Shown here: one piece after another, positions 1 through 11,612 of the stretch
Position numbering within the stretch: the first letter of the stretch is position 1
Layout of the letters: each line of letters begins with the position of its first letter
Assembly (NCBI GenBank): GCA_963995525.1
Contig: OZ023212.1
Coordinates: 10,580,229-10,644,228 of the forward strand
Length of the DNA: 64,000 nucleotides
From: Escarpia spicata
Lineage: Eukaryota > Annelida > Polychaeta > Sabellida > Siboglinidae
Reading direction: 5' to 3'
Translations under genes and position numbers: made by a program
Notes under the pieces: generated by a model
The model's database searches: none
What the model saw: only the letters and a program-made list of their open reading frames with translations
What the model was told of the DNA's origin: nothing

Positions 1-165
1 GACAAAATGGTGTTCGGCGTGCGTGACGAACGCATAAAAGAACGATTACTCAGGGAAACTGACCTAACTCTTGGTAAGGCACTGTCCATATGCAGAGCTT
101 CCGAAGTTAGCAAGGCACAGTTACAAACGATGTCAACGAGTGGCAACCCTGAAACAATTAAGTAC
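1..165 (+). pseudogene. Gypsy gag C-terminal fragment
   Basis: Frame 1 is open from the window edge to a stop near 165. It reads as the end of a retrotransposon Gag, with residues like GVRDERIKERLLRETDLTL, a pattern common just before the zinc knuckles of Gypsy elements. Continuity with the downstream zinc-knuckle segment needs a frame change near 150. The start lies upstream of the window. Confidence 0.7.
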
Positions 166-1474
166 TGAAGTTCACGTCATCAAACGCCGACAAGCTGACA
201 AATATAAAGCTAAAGAGAGCACCAAACTGATACGCGATTGCAAGTACTGTGGGCGAACGCACGAAGCAAAGAAATGTCCCGCGTTTGGAAAAGTCTGCAG
301 TCAATGCCAGCGACGCAACCATTTCGCAGCGGTTTGCAAGTCAAAAGTGGTGCGAGCAATAGACTGCGATGTTCGTGACGTCGAAAACGAACTGTTCATT
401 GGTTCGTTCTTCATTGGTGACATTCCAGACAAGTGGCAGGCAGACGTATCATTTAATGATACACGCATTCGTTTCAAACTTGACACCGGTGCTCAGGTAA
501 ACGTGCTGCCATATCAAGTGTACTCAAAGTTTGCGAGCAGCGTTCCAATGAAACCGACAAGCTGTGTTCTAACGGCATTTGGAAACTCCAAGGTACTGCC
601 TGTGGGTACAGTCGTGCTAACCCACACGAGCGGTGATGAACGACATGCGGTTTCATTCTACATCGTCGACGATATCAAGTCAGCAATACTTGGACACGAC
701 GCATGCGAACGCTTGAAGCTGGTGTCCCGCCACAACATCGATGAAGTGAAAACGAATGAGAAGGGCAAGCTCACCAAAGAAGATCTGCTAAGCGAATACC
801 CAGCAGTGTTCAACGGCACAGGCATGTTTGCCAAAGAATATCACATCGAGACAACGAGTGAAGCCAGGCCGTGCATCCAGCCGCAACGCAGAATCCCATA
901 CACACGTCACGATAAACTGAAACAGACACTTGATGACTTGAAGCAGAGAGAAATTGTCGATGACGTCGATCGTCCTACGGATTGGGTCAGCAACCTCGTT
1001 ATAACGGAGAAAAAAAACGGGTCGATGCGTGTGTGCTTAGATCCGAAGCCTCTCAATACAGCCATCAAGAGAGAGCATTATGAAATGCCAACAGTCGCTG
1101 ACGTCCAGGCCAAACTGGCTGGGAAGAAGATATTCACTGTGCTTGACCTCAAGGATGGGTTTTGGCAAGTGCGTTTGAGTGACGAATCATCATATCTCAC
1201 AGCGTTCAACACACCGTGGGGTAGAATGCGCTTCCTAAGAATGCCGTTTGGCATATGCTCAGCCAGCGAAGTCATGCAGAAGCGGAACATGGAGACGTTT
1301 GGTGACATCCACAATGTGCATATTATCGGCGATGACATGATTATCGCAGCTGTCGACAACGAAGAGCACGACGCGATCATCCGACTGGTAATGGAACGTG
1401 CGCAGGCAAGTCACGTGACATTCAACAAATCGAAGATACAATACAAGGTAAACCAGGTGAAGTACATGGGTCAC
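166..1474 (+). pseudogene. Gypsy zinc knuckle, protease and reverse transcriptase segment
   Basis: The segment opens with two CCHC-like zinc knuckles at about 239-340 (CKYCGRTHEAKKC, then CSQCQRRNHFAAVC). A retropepsin active site DTGAQ follows at about 482, and then a reverse transcriptase domain from about 850 with the fingers/palm motifs VCLDPKPLN, LDLKDGFWQV and MPFGICSA. The catalytic box reads IIGDDM rather than the usual Y-x-D-D, so the two catalytic aspartates are present but the preceding position is unusual. The frame stops at 1510 after a shift near 1475, inside the region that normally leads into RNase H. I read it as a broken coding segment of the element. Confidence 0.9.
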
Positions 1475-2320
1475 ATCCAGATGGTTTCAAACCCGACATC
1501 GACAAAGTGAAAGCCATATTTGAGATGCCTCGACCTGAAGACAAGACTTCACTGAGACGGTTCCTTGGAATGGTGAAATTCCTGTCGCAATTCATCCGGA
1601 ACGAGTCTGACATTACAGCGCCACTCCGATCGTTATTGGCAACGGACGTCGAGTGGGCGTGGCATCCGGAACATGACGCAGCCATCGAGAGACTCAAAAC
1701 AATATTGACCAGTGAACCAGTGCTGCGATATTATGATGTCACGAAGCCCGTCAAAATACAGAGTGACGCATCGCAACGAGGCCTTGGCGCTGCATTGATC
1801 CAAGAGCGGCAGCCAGTGGCATACTCATCACGGGCAATGACATCCGCTGAGTGCAACTATGCTCAGATTGAGAAAGAACTTTTGAGTATAATCTACGCGT
1901 GCGAAAAATATCACCAATACATCTACGGAAAGGTGGTGGAGGTCGAGACAGATCATCGACCTCTGGAAGCAATTCTGAAGAAGCCGATCGCACGGGCATC
2001 ACCTCGCATCCAGCGTATGATGATACGCCTGCAACGATACGAAATCAATGTGAAGTACGTGCCGGGTCGTCTCATGTACCTCGCTGACACGCTGTCGCGA
2101 GCGTACAATCCTAAACAGGAAGAAACGAACGATCTACATGCCGAAATGGAAGTCATGGTGCATACACTGGTGGAAAACATCCCGATGAGTGCTGTACGAA
2201 GAGAGCAGATACAGACAGCGACCGCAGCCGATGAGACGATGTCGATCCTGAGACAACAGATCAGGCATGGTTGGTCTGAGTATAGACGAGATGCGCCGAT
2301 CGTCATCCAACAGTACTACG
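1475..2320 (+). pseudogene. Gypsy RNase H segment
   Basis: This is the RT connection and RNase H region, in a different frame from its neighbours. Recognisable motifs are the RT tail LRRFLGMVKFLSQFI, the RNase H start QSDASQRGLGAALIQ, YAQIEKELLSIIYACEKYHQYIYG cut to its core E (AQIEKELL), and TDHRPLEAI followed by the PGRLMYLADTLSRA end of the domain. The acidic residues expected for RNase H (the D in SDAS, the E in EKELL, the D in TDH) are present. The frame ends at 2352, shortly after a shift near 2320. Confidence 0.9.
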
Positions 2321-3460
2321 TGGCACCAGCGAGACGAGCTGCACGAGGCTGAAGGCATCATGTTCTTAGCCGACAAGATAGTGGTGCCAGCATCTCTGAG
2401 ACAACAAATGTTGAAAGTCATCCACGAAAGTCATCTCGGTGCTGAGAAGTGCAAGGCCAGAGCGCGCATGTGCTTGTATTGGCCGGGCATGAGTACCGAC
2501 ATAGAGGAAGTCGTGTCGAAGTGCCAAGCGTGTCTGAGGTACAGACCAAGGCAACAACGTGAGCCGCTGAAGCCTCATCCCATCCCCAGTCTACCATGGG
2601 AGAAAGTTGGTATGGACGTCATGACATACAACAACCATGACTACTTAGTGATTATGGATTATTATTCCAAGTACCCTGAACTATGCAAGCTCGACAGTAA
2701 GACGGCCAGCAGTTTGGTTGTGCACTGCAAGTCGGTGTTCGCGAGGCACGGCATACCTCGCGAAATCATCAGTGACAACATGCCATTTAACAGTGCCACC
2801 TTCAAGGCGTTCCTGTCCGAGTGGGGAGTTGAAGGAACAACATCCAGTCCGCGGTACCCACAGTCAAACGGTGAGAGCGAGCGTTTCGTTCAAACACTGA
2901 AGCGCATGTTGCAGAAGGCGAATTTCGATCACCGTGACCCATACATTGCGCTCTTAGAGTATCGAAACACGCCGGTGTCTGGCATGACGTTATCGCCAGC
3001 TGAGATGTTGATGAGCCGTACGTTGAGGACGAAGTTACCTGATTCGAAGTCGGCGTTGCGTCCACGGGTAGTCAGCGCAACTTCTCAACTACTACAACGC
3101 CAGGCGACGTACGCCAACCACTATGACCGTGGCGTGCGTACGCTACCTCCACTGCGTAAAGGCGATGCCGTACGCATTCGCTCCGGTGCAACATGGGAGC
3201 GAGCCGTCGTGAGCCGAGTCGAGAATACTCCTCGCTCATATACGGTGACAAACGAAAACGCGCAGGCATACCGACGAAACCGGCGCGACCTCCTGAAGAC
3301 GAAGGAGAAGCCGCCGCTCCCGACACCGCCGACCGCGATCGACGAGCCGGAGGCACAAGGAAGGCCTCATCATCAGGCTGTCCCCGAAGCCGTGGCTCCT
3401 TTGCGACGTAGCAACCGCAACGCAAACCGCCCAGGGTGGTTGAGTGATTACGTCGGCTGA
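2321..3460 (+). pseudogene. Gypsy integrase segment
   Basis: The segment carries an HHCC zinc-binding domain (HESHLGAEKC through CQACLRY, about 2423-2540). An rve-type catalytic core follows, with the DDE residues visible as GMDVM at about 2614, ISDNMPFNSATF at about 2768 and SNGESERFVQTLKRM at about 2866. A basic proline-rich C-terminal tail ends in LRRSNRNANRPGWLSDYVG and a stop at 3458-3460, a frequent end for invertebrate Gypsy polyproteins. The frame is open through the integrase itself; breakage lies upstream. Confidence 0.92.
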
Positions 3461-3585
3461 ATATGCCAGACCAGCTGAGGACAGTCTACTCCAATGAGGC
3501 TGGTCACCTGTTTTTGCGTTAATTGCGTTGTTAGTGTTTTTAGCAGTTAGTATTCGTGACTCTATATAACCATATCAATTACTTC

Positions 3586-3598
3586 GACGAAAGGGAGA
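3586..3598 (+). promoter_or_regulatory. Polypurine tract of the Gypsy element
   Basis: A purine-rich run (ACGAAAGGGAGA) lies directly before the predicted 3' LTR. This is the expected position for the primer of plus-strand DNA synthesis in an LTR retrotransposon. Confidence 0.65.
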
Positions 3599-3747
3599 TG
3601 TGACACACTGCAATTGTGCTATGTAGTATCATGACGCTATGCCTATTACGTTCTATCATGATTGTCGTTTTATTAACCAATGACGTTCCTCCTTGTATTC
3701 TTCCCGTAATAAAAGATGTCGAATTCATACAAAGCGTGCTTGTGACA
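3599..3747 (+). repeat. Predicted 3' LTR (~149 bp) of the Gypsy element
   Basis: The segment starts TGTGACACAC right after the polypurine tract and ends CTTGTGACA, giving TG...CA ends as expected for an LTR. An AATAAA signal lies near 3709, placed as a retroelement poly(A) signal would be. The 5' LTR is outside the window, so the length cannot be confirmed by comparing two LTRs. Confidence 0.6.
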
Positions 3748-3799
3748 GCCACATTCAAAAAGGTCTAGGGAGTTTGCCAAATTCCAAAGGTCTATAGTA

Positions 3800-5088
3800 T
3801 AGGGGCTTAAAGAACTACATACCGATATGTCTGTTATCAAACATCTACAAATTACTCACAAAGATACTAACGAATAGGCGCGAGAAGACACTCGACGAAA
3901 ACCAACCACGAGAACAAGCAGGATTCAGAAGCAGGTACTCAACGACAGACCACATACACGTCGTAAACCAACTGAAAGAGAAGTGCCGAGAATATAATAT
4001 TCCGCTCTGCATCGCTTTCGTCGACTACGAAAAGGCTTTCGATTCGGTGCAAACTCAAGCAATACTGACCTCCCTTCAAGAACAGGGGATAGAAGATGTG
4101 AACATCGATCTCCTGAAATACATCTACACTAACAGCTCGGTGACAGTCCACCTACACAAAAAGAGCAACAAGATCGCGATCAATATCAATTAAGAGAGGA
4201 GTACGACAGGGTGACACCTTATCGCCCAAGCTGTTCACGGCAACACTCGATAGCATATTCCGAAGACTGACCTGGGAAACCAGAGGCTTGAGGATATAGA
4301 CGGAGAGTATATCAGCCATCTTCGCTTCGTCGACGACATAGTCATACATATATATGCGCTACTACACCGCAAGAGCTACAAAACATGCTGCAGGAACTAT
4401 CTGGTGAAAGTGAAAAACAAGGTCTAAGGATGAACATCTCGAAGACAAAAGTGACGCTAGAAAATGACACACCAATATATATCAACACGACGCAGATAGA
4501 GAACGTTGAAAGCTACGTCTATCTGGGACAGCGATACAGTATCCGAGACAAAAACCAAGACAAGGAGATTCAAAGAAGGATCACCTCCGGCTGGACAGCT
4601 TTCGCCAAACACCGGGACATCTTCAAGGGTAACTTTGGAACCTGCCTGAAGAGACAAGTCTTCAACTTCCAGCGATTACATACGGTGCGGAAACATGGGC
4701 ACTCACCATCCTGGCAAAGAACAAGTTAGTAGCCGCACAAACAAAGATGGAAAGAAGTATGTTAAACAGCAAATATAGGGAGAGAAAAACAAACATCTGG
4801 GTAAGACAGAAGACAAAGGTCAGACGTGATAGAACAAATCAGAAGACAGAAGCTACTGGGCAGGGCACATTAGCAGACTACGAGATAACCGCTGGACATC
4901 GCGTATCACAACCTGGAGACCAGGCCTTACGAAGGGAAACGATCTAGAAGAAGACCAGCAAGATGGTGGAGAGACAAACTAGACGAGTAGTGGAAGGGCA
5001 CCATATGGCAAAGGATAGCGCAAGACAGGCAGATTTGGAAACGACATGCTGAGGCCTTCGCCCAACCACGGGACACTACGGCTGCACA

Positions 5089-5123
<35 letters not shown>

Positions 5124-5128
5124 ATGAT
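3800..5128 (+). mobile_element. RTE-like LINE relic with (GAT)n tail
   Basis: Broken reverse-transcriptase reading frames run through the segment: FVDYEKAFDSVQTQAIL near 4020, RGVRQGDTLSPKLF near 4200, a catalytic box read as FVDDIV near 4330, then NISKTKVTLEND and VESYVYLGQRYS at 4430-4550. Downstream pieces match the C-terminal region common in these elements (KMERSMLN, then KTNIWVRQKTKV near 4790). The element ends in a (GAT)n microsatellite at about 5090-5128, typical of RTE-type 3' ends. Stops and shifts near 4190, 4340 and 4730 make it a dead copy. The 5' half (endonuclease) is missing, so the copy is 5'-truncated. Confidence 0.85.
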
Positions 5129-6093
5129 AGGGGGACCACTGGATATGTCTATGAAGTCCCACTTTGCATATAAAAATACGCCCTGAATGGGGTACTCAAG
5201 TTTTACCACGGTTAACTTTTGCCGCACACAAGTATATGGGCATTGTTGTTGACTGAGTACTGCCGTTTATAATCCGACTTTCGCTAGTCTGCCTCAGCTC
5301 TCCAAGCAGAGATGCGACGCAGCACAAACAGTGCTCCCACCTCACGGCACCTATGTAACTTACTTTACTGATTAGGGCTGATTAGCAGGTCAGGTGGTGA
5401 TCACATGACGTGGCCGGCCTAGCAAGCATTCGTCGCTGGGAAATGCGAATCAGCAGTCTTCCTGTTCGCAGGTAAAGTCAATTAAAGCGTTTAAATGCGA
5501 TTAATTTAGTTAGACAGCGCGCGACTGTGTCCGGCAACAGTTGGTGGATGTGAAATGTGTGTGGAGAACATATGACAGCATCATTATAATATCACATTTT
5601 GGCATTTATGATTTAATGACGCACCGCAACTTCACTAACTTGTTCGATCAAGGATTCAAGCCAAACACTGAAACAGAAAGCCTGAACCTGAGGGCAATGA
5701 GGCTGAGCCAGGTCAAGACCGAGTGTTATTATTGGCTAAAGTAAAGGCAACTTCCTGGTCGGATTCTCTTGTGTGAATATACTCGCATTACAGTGACAAT
5801 GTCTACCTAGGCCAACCTCCTATAGTTCAAAATCTAAGCTGCAAGCTTGCTGAATTATAATATAAGTTTATAACAATATGACAAAGAGTGTTGATTTACA
5901 TGCATGAATCGACCATAATCAATAAGATGTCACAGTAGGTGCATCACGATAGACGCCTACATCTAATGGCCAGTATATACGTATATGACTAATGTATTTT
6001 TAATTATTAAATCCAACAAGCCATTCTTTCGTCTTCATCCAGCCCTGTTTAACTTTTTGTTTCATTACTTCATAACATAATGAATCACTTCAG
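5129..6093. other. Intergenic, no recognised feature
   Basis: I see no gene or clear repeat boundary here. One short frame at 5541-5744 has no recognisable motif and is probably chance. Confidence 0.5.
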
Positions 6094-6097
6094 ATAT

Positions 6098-7652
6098 GGC
6101 TCATTCCGTGTCAAGTCACCCAAAATAAATACAAAAATTTAACCCCACCACCTCAGATTTCGCTGAAACTTTGTACGTTGGGTCATTATGGATGGGAAAA
6201 GCGAAATACTGAATATTTCTTGCATCGGACCAGTAGTTTTGGAAATATCCCCCCCAAGTTTGGCTTTTTCTGCAAAAATGGACGTGGTTGCCAATCTTTA
6301 GACCCATGTGTCTCAGCAACCAGTGGACCAAATTTGATAAACTTGGTATCATTGGAAAGGGAATTGGCTAAGGATTCCAAAACTTGTCATTATGTTTTAT
6401 ATTGAAGTGTATTAAAAGTTGGTGACCTTTTAACCTTGCATTTGACCTTGAATTTGACTTTGTGGATCTCACAACCTTGAAATGACCTTCAGTCAGAATT
6501 GTAGCCGAGGATGTTGACTACCCGGTACAACATATACAAAATCCAGAGGTGTAATATTTGTTGTTTGTCTTTAAAATACAATCAAAGTAGGCACATCTGA
6601 CATGTCTGAAGGTTTAATGCATGTTCTGTTAATTATATGTACCTACTACCTACCGGTATGTTGAATGGACACGGTTGGCTTTGCACACATGGAACTTAAA
6701 TGTACCCTAAGCAAACTCCTTAATCAACAATTAGGTCCTGAGAAGTGGAACATAATTCTAAATATGATGCTGAATAAAACTGATTCCTTGATACAGACAC
6801 AGTCTTACTCAACCCAGTCAAAATACTCTCGGTACATGTATGTCTTATTCACTGATCAATTATCCACTTTTGGCATAGTCCAGCTATTGCTGATATAGTA
6901 CATTCTGGTTGACATTGCGAGGGAGGTTGTTTCAATCAAACATAGTATGTCTTTTTCATAAATCCAACAGGTGTCCTCTTTTCGAGGCCAATGAAAAAAG
7001 CTTTGCAGGTCCATTAGGGTGCATGAACTTCCCCCATCTCATCTGAAATATCCTCGACCAGGCCTATCCATGGCGTATTGTCGTAGACACAGCATACGTA
7101 GCTTTGTTTCTTTATCACTAAGGACACCACAGGTAATTGTTCTGTCATTTCAAATTCAGCAACCGACACGGATACCAACTCGGGTGGATCAGCTTTGGTG
7201 CTCAACTAATTGTATTTTGAAGACAAATAACAAATATTTCACCTCTGGATTTTGTATATGTTGTAGCCAACATCCTCGGCTACAGTTCTGACTGAAGGTC
7301 ATTTCAAGGTTGCAAGATCCACAAGGTCAAATGCAAGGTTAAAAGGTCATCAACTTTTAATACATTTCAATATGAAAAGTAAGACAGGTTTGGAATCCTT
7401 ATCCAATTCCCTTTCAAATGTCCAATTTGGTCCACTGGTTGCTGAGAAACAGGGGTCTAAAGATTGGCGGCCACGTCCATTTTTGACGTAAAAGCCAAGC
7501 TTTGGGGGGCACTATTTCCAAAACTTCTGGTCTGATGCAAGAAATATTCAATATTTCATCTTTCCCACCCACAATGACCCAAAATACAAAGTTACAGCAA
7601 AATCTGAGGTGGTGGGGTTAAATCCATTGGGTGATTTGAAATGGAATGACCC
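6098..7652. mobile_element. DNA transposon relic with ~490-bp terminal inverted repeats
   Basis: The left arm (6098 to about 6590) and right arm (about 7210-7652) are reverse complements with scattered differences. Left starts GGCTCATTCC; the right end read in reverse starts GGGTCATTCC. ATAT flanks both outer ends (6094-6097 and 7653-7656) and is a possible target-site duplication. Between the arms, the minus strand (about 7205 down to 6960) holds shifted coding remnants: YVCCVYDNTPWIGLVEDI, then FMHPNGPAK and FHWPRKEDTCWI in other frames. This resembles a C-terminal domain seen in transposon-derived proteins of many invertebrates. I did not assign a superfamily. It is non-functional as it stands. 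Confidence 0.8.
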
Positions 7653-7669
7653 ATATATACATATATATT

Positions 7670-7701
<32 letters not shown>
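7647..7701. repeat. (TA)n-rich microsatellite
   Basis: An AT/TATATA run directly abuts the right end of the inverted-repeat element. It weakens the case that ATAT is a true target-site duplication, since the target may simply have been a TA repeat. Confidence 0.85.
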
Positions 7702-8640
7702 TTTTCCAACAAGTGCATATTTTGTTTGTCTTTGCTATTTTATTTTATTATACATGATGTGGCCACCCACATCCCCTGGGGCTCACAAAATAAAAACTCC
7801 TGCTGAACCCCCCACCCCTACGAGGCCACCGCCCCCCACATTCCCTCGGTCCACAAAACATGTCTGTGCACCTGTAAACCCACCACTGATGCTTATTCAA
7901 GCAAAACGGCATATGCCCCACACCCCACACCCGCCCCTGGATCTGTGCCTGGGTAAGATTAGGCCTCAGACAGAATGGTGCCTTGAGTCTAGTTCTAGTT
8001 CTAGTTGTTTCCAGCACTCGGCAACGTTCTATTAACTGACTAGTCTGTATATATTGTGGTTACAGTGATCTTATGAGGTCTCATTCAACTAGTCAGCCTT
8101 TTTCAGAACATTATCGCCAAGCCGACCTTTCTATGCTGGCACTGAGGGTGGTCACTGCCAGGGTGCTTGTCGTCCTCAGTGGTTCTTTTACGTCCCAAAT
8201 TGAGTCTCCTGCTTAACAATGCTTATCATTGTGGTGTTGAACCTGGTCAATGGAAATATATCTTGAACAGGAAGAACTTTAAAGAGTCCCAGTCTGAGCA
8301 TGGTAATTTGTAACAGGAAGTCTGCTATGTTGAACATTGGAAAGTTGAATGTCAAATTTAAGGCTATAACAGTTAACTCAGCCCAATTCGGGCATATTGC
8401 CAATAAAGCTTGTTTTGAAACTGGATGTTCTGTTACTGTTTGAACATGTTCCCTTGGTTGTACATTCAAATTCCTGCCACTTGTTTTACTATACCCAAAT
8501 TGGCGGGCAGTATACCTTCAACATAGTTAGTATAGTCATAATATTAATTAATAAATGAAAAACTCGGAATAGATTGCTTCTATTTAAAGGGAAGGTACTG
8601 GTGACTCAGAAAAGAGGAACTGCAGAAATCATTGTAATAA
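7702..8640. other. Intergenic, C-rich patch, no gene seen
   Basis: A C-rich stretch at about 7780-7940 gives open frames on both strands, with low-complexity proline-rich translations. These look compositional. Nothing else is recognised. Confidence 0.5.
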
Positions 8641-8654
8641 TTTAGATTAGAAAG

Positions 8655-9125
8655 CAGGGCCTCTGATTGAATCTGGAGAAAACTGAAGTAATGTGGATTG
8701 GTGAACAGGAGGTGTATTTGCAAACAAGTATAGTTGATGGAAAGACCAATAAACAAATGGCTAGCTTTGTATATTTGGAAGAAACAGTGTCAGTGTGTGT
8801 GAGCTTGAAGGAAGCAATAAGGGCATACATAAAACTGACGAACCAACTAAAAGGCAAGGCGTTTGACTCATATGTGGCACCAGCCTATATACATGAGAGT
8901 TGGGAACACTGACACTGGCAGATGAAGCTACAGGTAACAGAAAACAACTTAAACTGGTTCAGAACTCGGTAGCAGTATATGTAACATAACCCGAGAAGAC
9001 GAAAGGAATATGAAAGAACTGAGACAGGAGATTGGCATGAAGAAACACCTGAAAATTAAAGTAGTTGGAAGCAGACTGAGATGGGCAGGACTTACATCGA
9101 AAAGAGTGAAGAAAAACTGAAAAAA
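8655..9125 (+). mobile_element. LINE reverse-transcriptase C-terminal relic
   Basis: The first part reads NLEKTEVMWIGEQ and then KQMASFVYLEETV, the palm/thumb region of a LINE reverse transcriptase (the usual form is ...KTEVM...FVYLG). After a stop near 8910, scattered pieces in several frames still resemble the element's C-terminus, including a remnant of the R-WAGH-like region near 9080. Heavily decayed and short. Confidence 0.65.
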
Positions 9126-11227
9126 GAGCCCATGATAAACAAAAGTACAACATCTTTACATGTGCCGAAGAGTGACTGTCAGTGACTAATGTGTTTACCA
9201 TGTATGCCATTGATTAGGTGAACTTGTATGGCTTGTATGTGATTCAACATGTTGTTCTCCTAGACTCCTACATGTTCGTGATGCACTCTACTACAGCCAT
9301 TCACATTTCTAGAAGTTAAGACTGTATTGTGCACATATGGAACTCACTGGTAATTACTTCCCATCAACAGATTGTTTTGTATCTGTACAGCTTTGGCTGC
9401 TTTCTTTGCTGCTGCAATAAATTGTTATCCTTCCTTTTGTCTTTTATTTTAATCTAGTGGCAATCGATTTTGACTGATTGAAACTGATCATCATTTCCAT
9501 ACCTACTTCTTGTCAAATGTGGATATTTTACCTGGGTTAAATGGTCTTGTATACATGCATCTTCAACTGACTGATTGTTTTGTGTTTCGTGCGTAGTGAG
9601 CATTATCGTGACCGACTGTTGTTGTCATTAAAATGATGCATAATTGAAATCATTCCTTGTGCCCTTATTGATTCCAGGTGATATGCAGTAGTAAGGAGGC
9701 AATCAATAATCTGGCTTAGTGTGAACTTCAGATTACCATCAGTTACTGACTCAGCCGGGAAGCTATTGTTAGCTTAGTATAATTGTGATTGGAATGAACA
9801 TAAAACTCAATCCCTTATTCATTCATTGGGACATATCATTTTGGACTGTTTTCATAGTTTCATTCATTTTGCAGACCCCTTAACCAGGTCACATTAAACA
9901 ACATTCCTGACAGTGAAAAAAAACACCAAATATGTCATATTTTCCAGAAACTTGTGTCTTAAAATACATCTAAATTTATGACATAATTACCTCACAAGAA
10001 ACTTTGTTCTCTTCTTTTGAATATTTTGACTGCTTCTCACAGTCTTCATCGGCAGAGTGACATTACGTGTGTATCACATGACCACCACATTTAAATTGTA
10101 TATACGTATTTGACAAAAAACAATAGTCCCCTAATATTACCATGCAGAATTACATATTTCAATGCGGAGACTTGGTAAAATATTACCTTACCACATTTTA
10201 ATATTGATTTGCTTCAGATGTATAAATTATGATAAAGTACGTATTCACCATGCCATTACAAATTCAGATGACAAACTGATAAAAACGGAAGAACAAATCC
10301 TTTGGTTCTAAGCAGATTTCTTACAAAACACAGCAGATTTTTTTTACCTACATAAATATTTAGTTTCATGGTAGGTGGCATCACTTGGTCGGACTAGGAA
10401 TACTTTAGGCCATTTAACTAAGGATATAACATGATGAAAACCTGCTACAGATTTATACAGAAATTCAAGTCAAAAATGTGTAGAAAATTAGTGAGCCAAC
10501 TTGGCTTATCACAAACTTTGTAATCTGGCTGACCCAAGCAGTGACATGACCGTTAATCCTCACTACATACACGGAATCACTAGTCAAATATTTGTCCCAT
10601 GTTCCATTACTTTATTTGCATTTGTGTACAAATTAAGGTAGGATAGAGATCACATATACCACTGCTTTCCCTGCGTTATGTGTTAGTTTGTATGCCTTAT
10701 AATTCGACACAGATGCCTCATTGTGTTAACTATTATACACATGCATATATATTAAATTATTTAGTATTAACACATGTAAGATAACGTTATTAGTATTATA
10801 TGGACTGCCATCTAGTGAGTTTAGAATTTACAACATTTCTCAGGCCAATAATGCTAATATCCATAATCATTAATTTTTTATCATCACTAATACTTATTTG
10901 TCGATGATCAACATGGATTTATACATGGCTACATGTTTGCCTATTTTAAAGACTAAGTGAAATTAAATTTTAAATGTCTTTGAAACTTTGCATACATAAA
11001 CTTAATACTCTTGTCAAGTAATGTGCCAAAACTGAAGCTTGTTCATTGCAAACACATGTCACTACGTCCGCTCAAACATGGTCATTTGCGTGTCGCAGCC
11101 CGTCAGGTGTTGTTGATGCCTCAGGCAGGGCCACTGAGCATGTCCTGTCCTTTAGCATAGTGAGCGGCGGTATGACCTGTTGTTTCAGACTACGTGAAAT
11201 TGCAATCACAGAATTTAATATTGTTTG
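9126..11227. other. Intergenic, AT-rich, nothing recognised
   Basis: About 2.1 kb with no open frame of note and no repeat structure that I can see. Confidence 0.5.
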
Positions 11228-11612
11228 ATATCACCGTAAAGATAATATTCTTATCTACAAAGTTGTTGCTGGATGTACATAGGAATTGTGTTCACTTTTT
11301 TGTTATTGCCGTTTGAATATTGCGAATGCTCAACCTTGCAGTATGTCCGCTGACGCGTCTACATTGCAGGATTAAGTATTCGCGGTGTTCAAACGGCAGT
11401 AACTCAAAAACTAAAAACAAATCCTGGGTACATCCAGCGAAAAACTTGTAGATAAGATTATTATTTACTGTGATATCAACAAAGATTAAATCCCATTGCA
11501 AGTTTGAGCATTCGCAATGTTCAAACAGCAATAACTCAAAAAGTAAACAAAATTCCAACATGCATCCAGCAACACATTTGTAGGTAAGATTATTATCTTT
11601 ACGGTAATATAC
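11228..11612. repeat. ~115-bp repeat, three copies, one inverted
   Basis: A unit of about 115 bp occurs inverted at 11228-11341 and in direct orientation at about 11358-11472 and 11497-11612. Shared blocks include CATCCAGC, TTGTAG(A/G)TAAGATTATTAT and GTTCAAAC(G/A)GCA(G/A)TAACTC. Copies one and three can pair as a hairpin with copy two in the loop. A 145-codon minus-strand frame across the array is a by-product of the repetition. Confidence 0.75.

Larger units (their letters stand above)
1..3747 (+). mobile_element. Gypsy-type LTR retrotransposon, 3' part, decayed
   Basis: The order gag tail, zinc knuckles, aspartic protease, reverse transcriptase, RNase H, integrase, polypurine tract and 3' LTR is that of a Gypsy (Metaviridae-like) element. 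The 5' LTR and most of gag lie outside the window. The copy is disrupted: the reading frame changes near 150, near 1475 and near 2320, so no intact polyprotein is encoded. The last two shifts compensate each other, because the protease/RT and integrase segments share one frame and the RNase H segment lies in another. Base composition is more GC-rich than the flanking DNA, which suggests a fairly recent insertion. Domain identity is from motifs; clade assignment within Gypsy was not attempted. Confidence 0.93.

Noticed and set aside
7646..8035. 129-codon proline-rich frame
   Set aside because: Starts in a TA microsatellite and runs through a C-rich patch; frames on both strands are open by composition.
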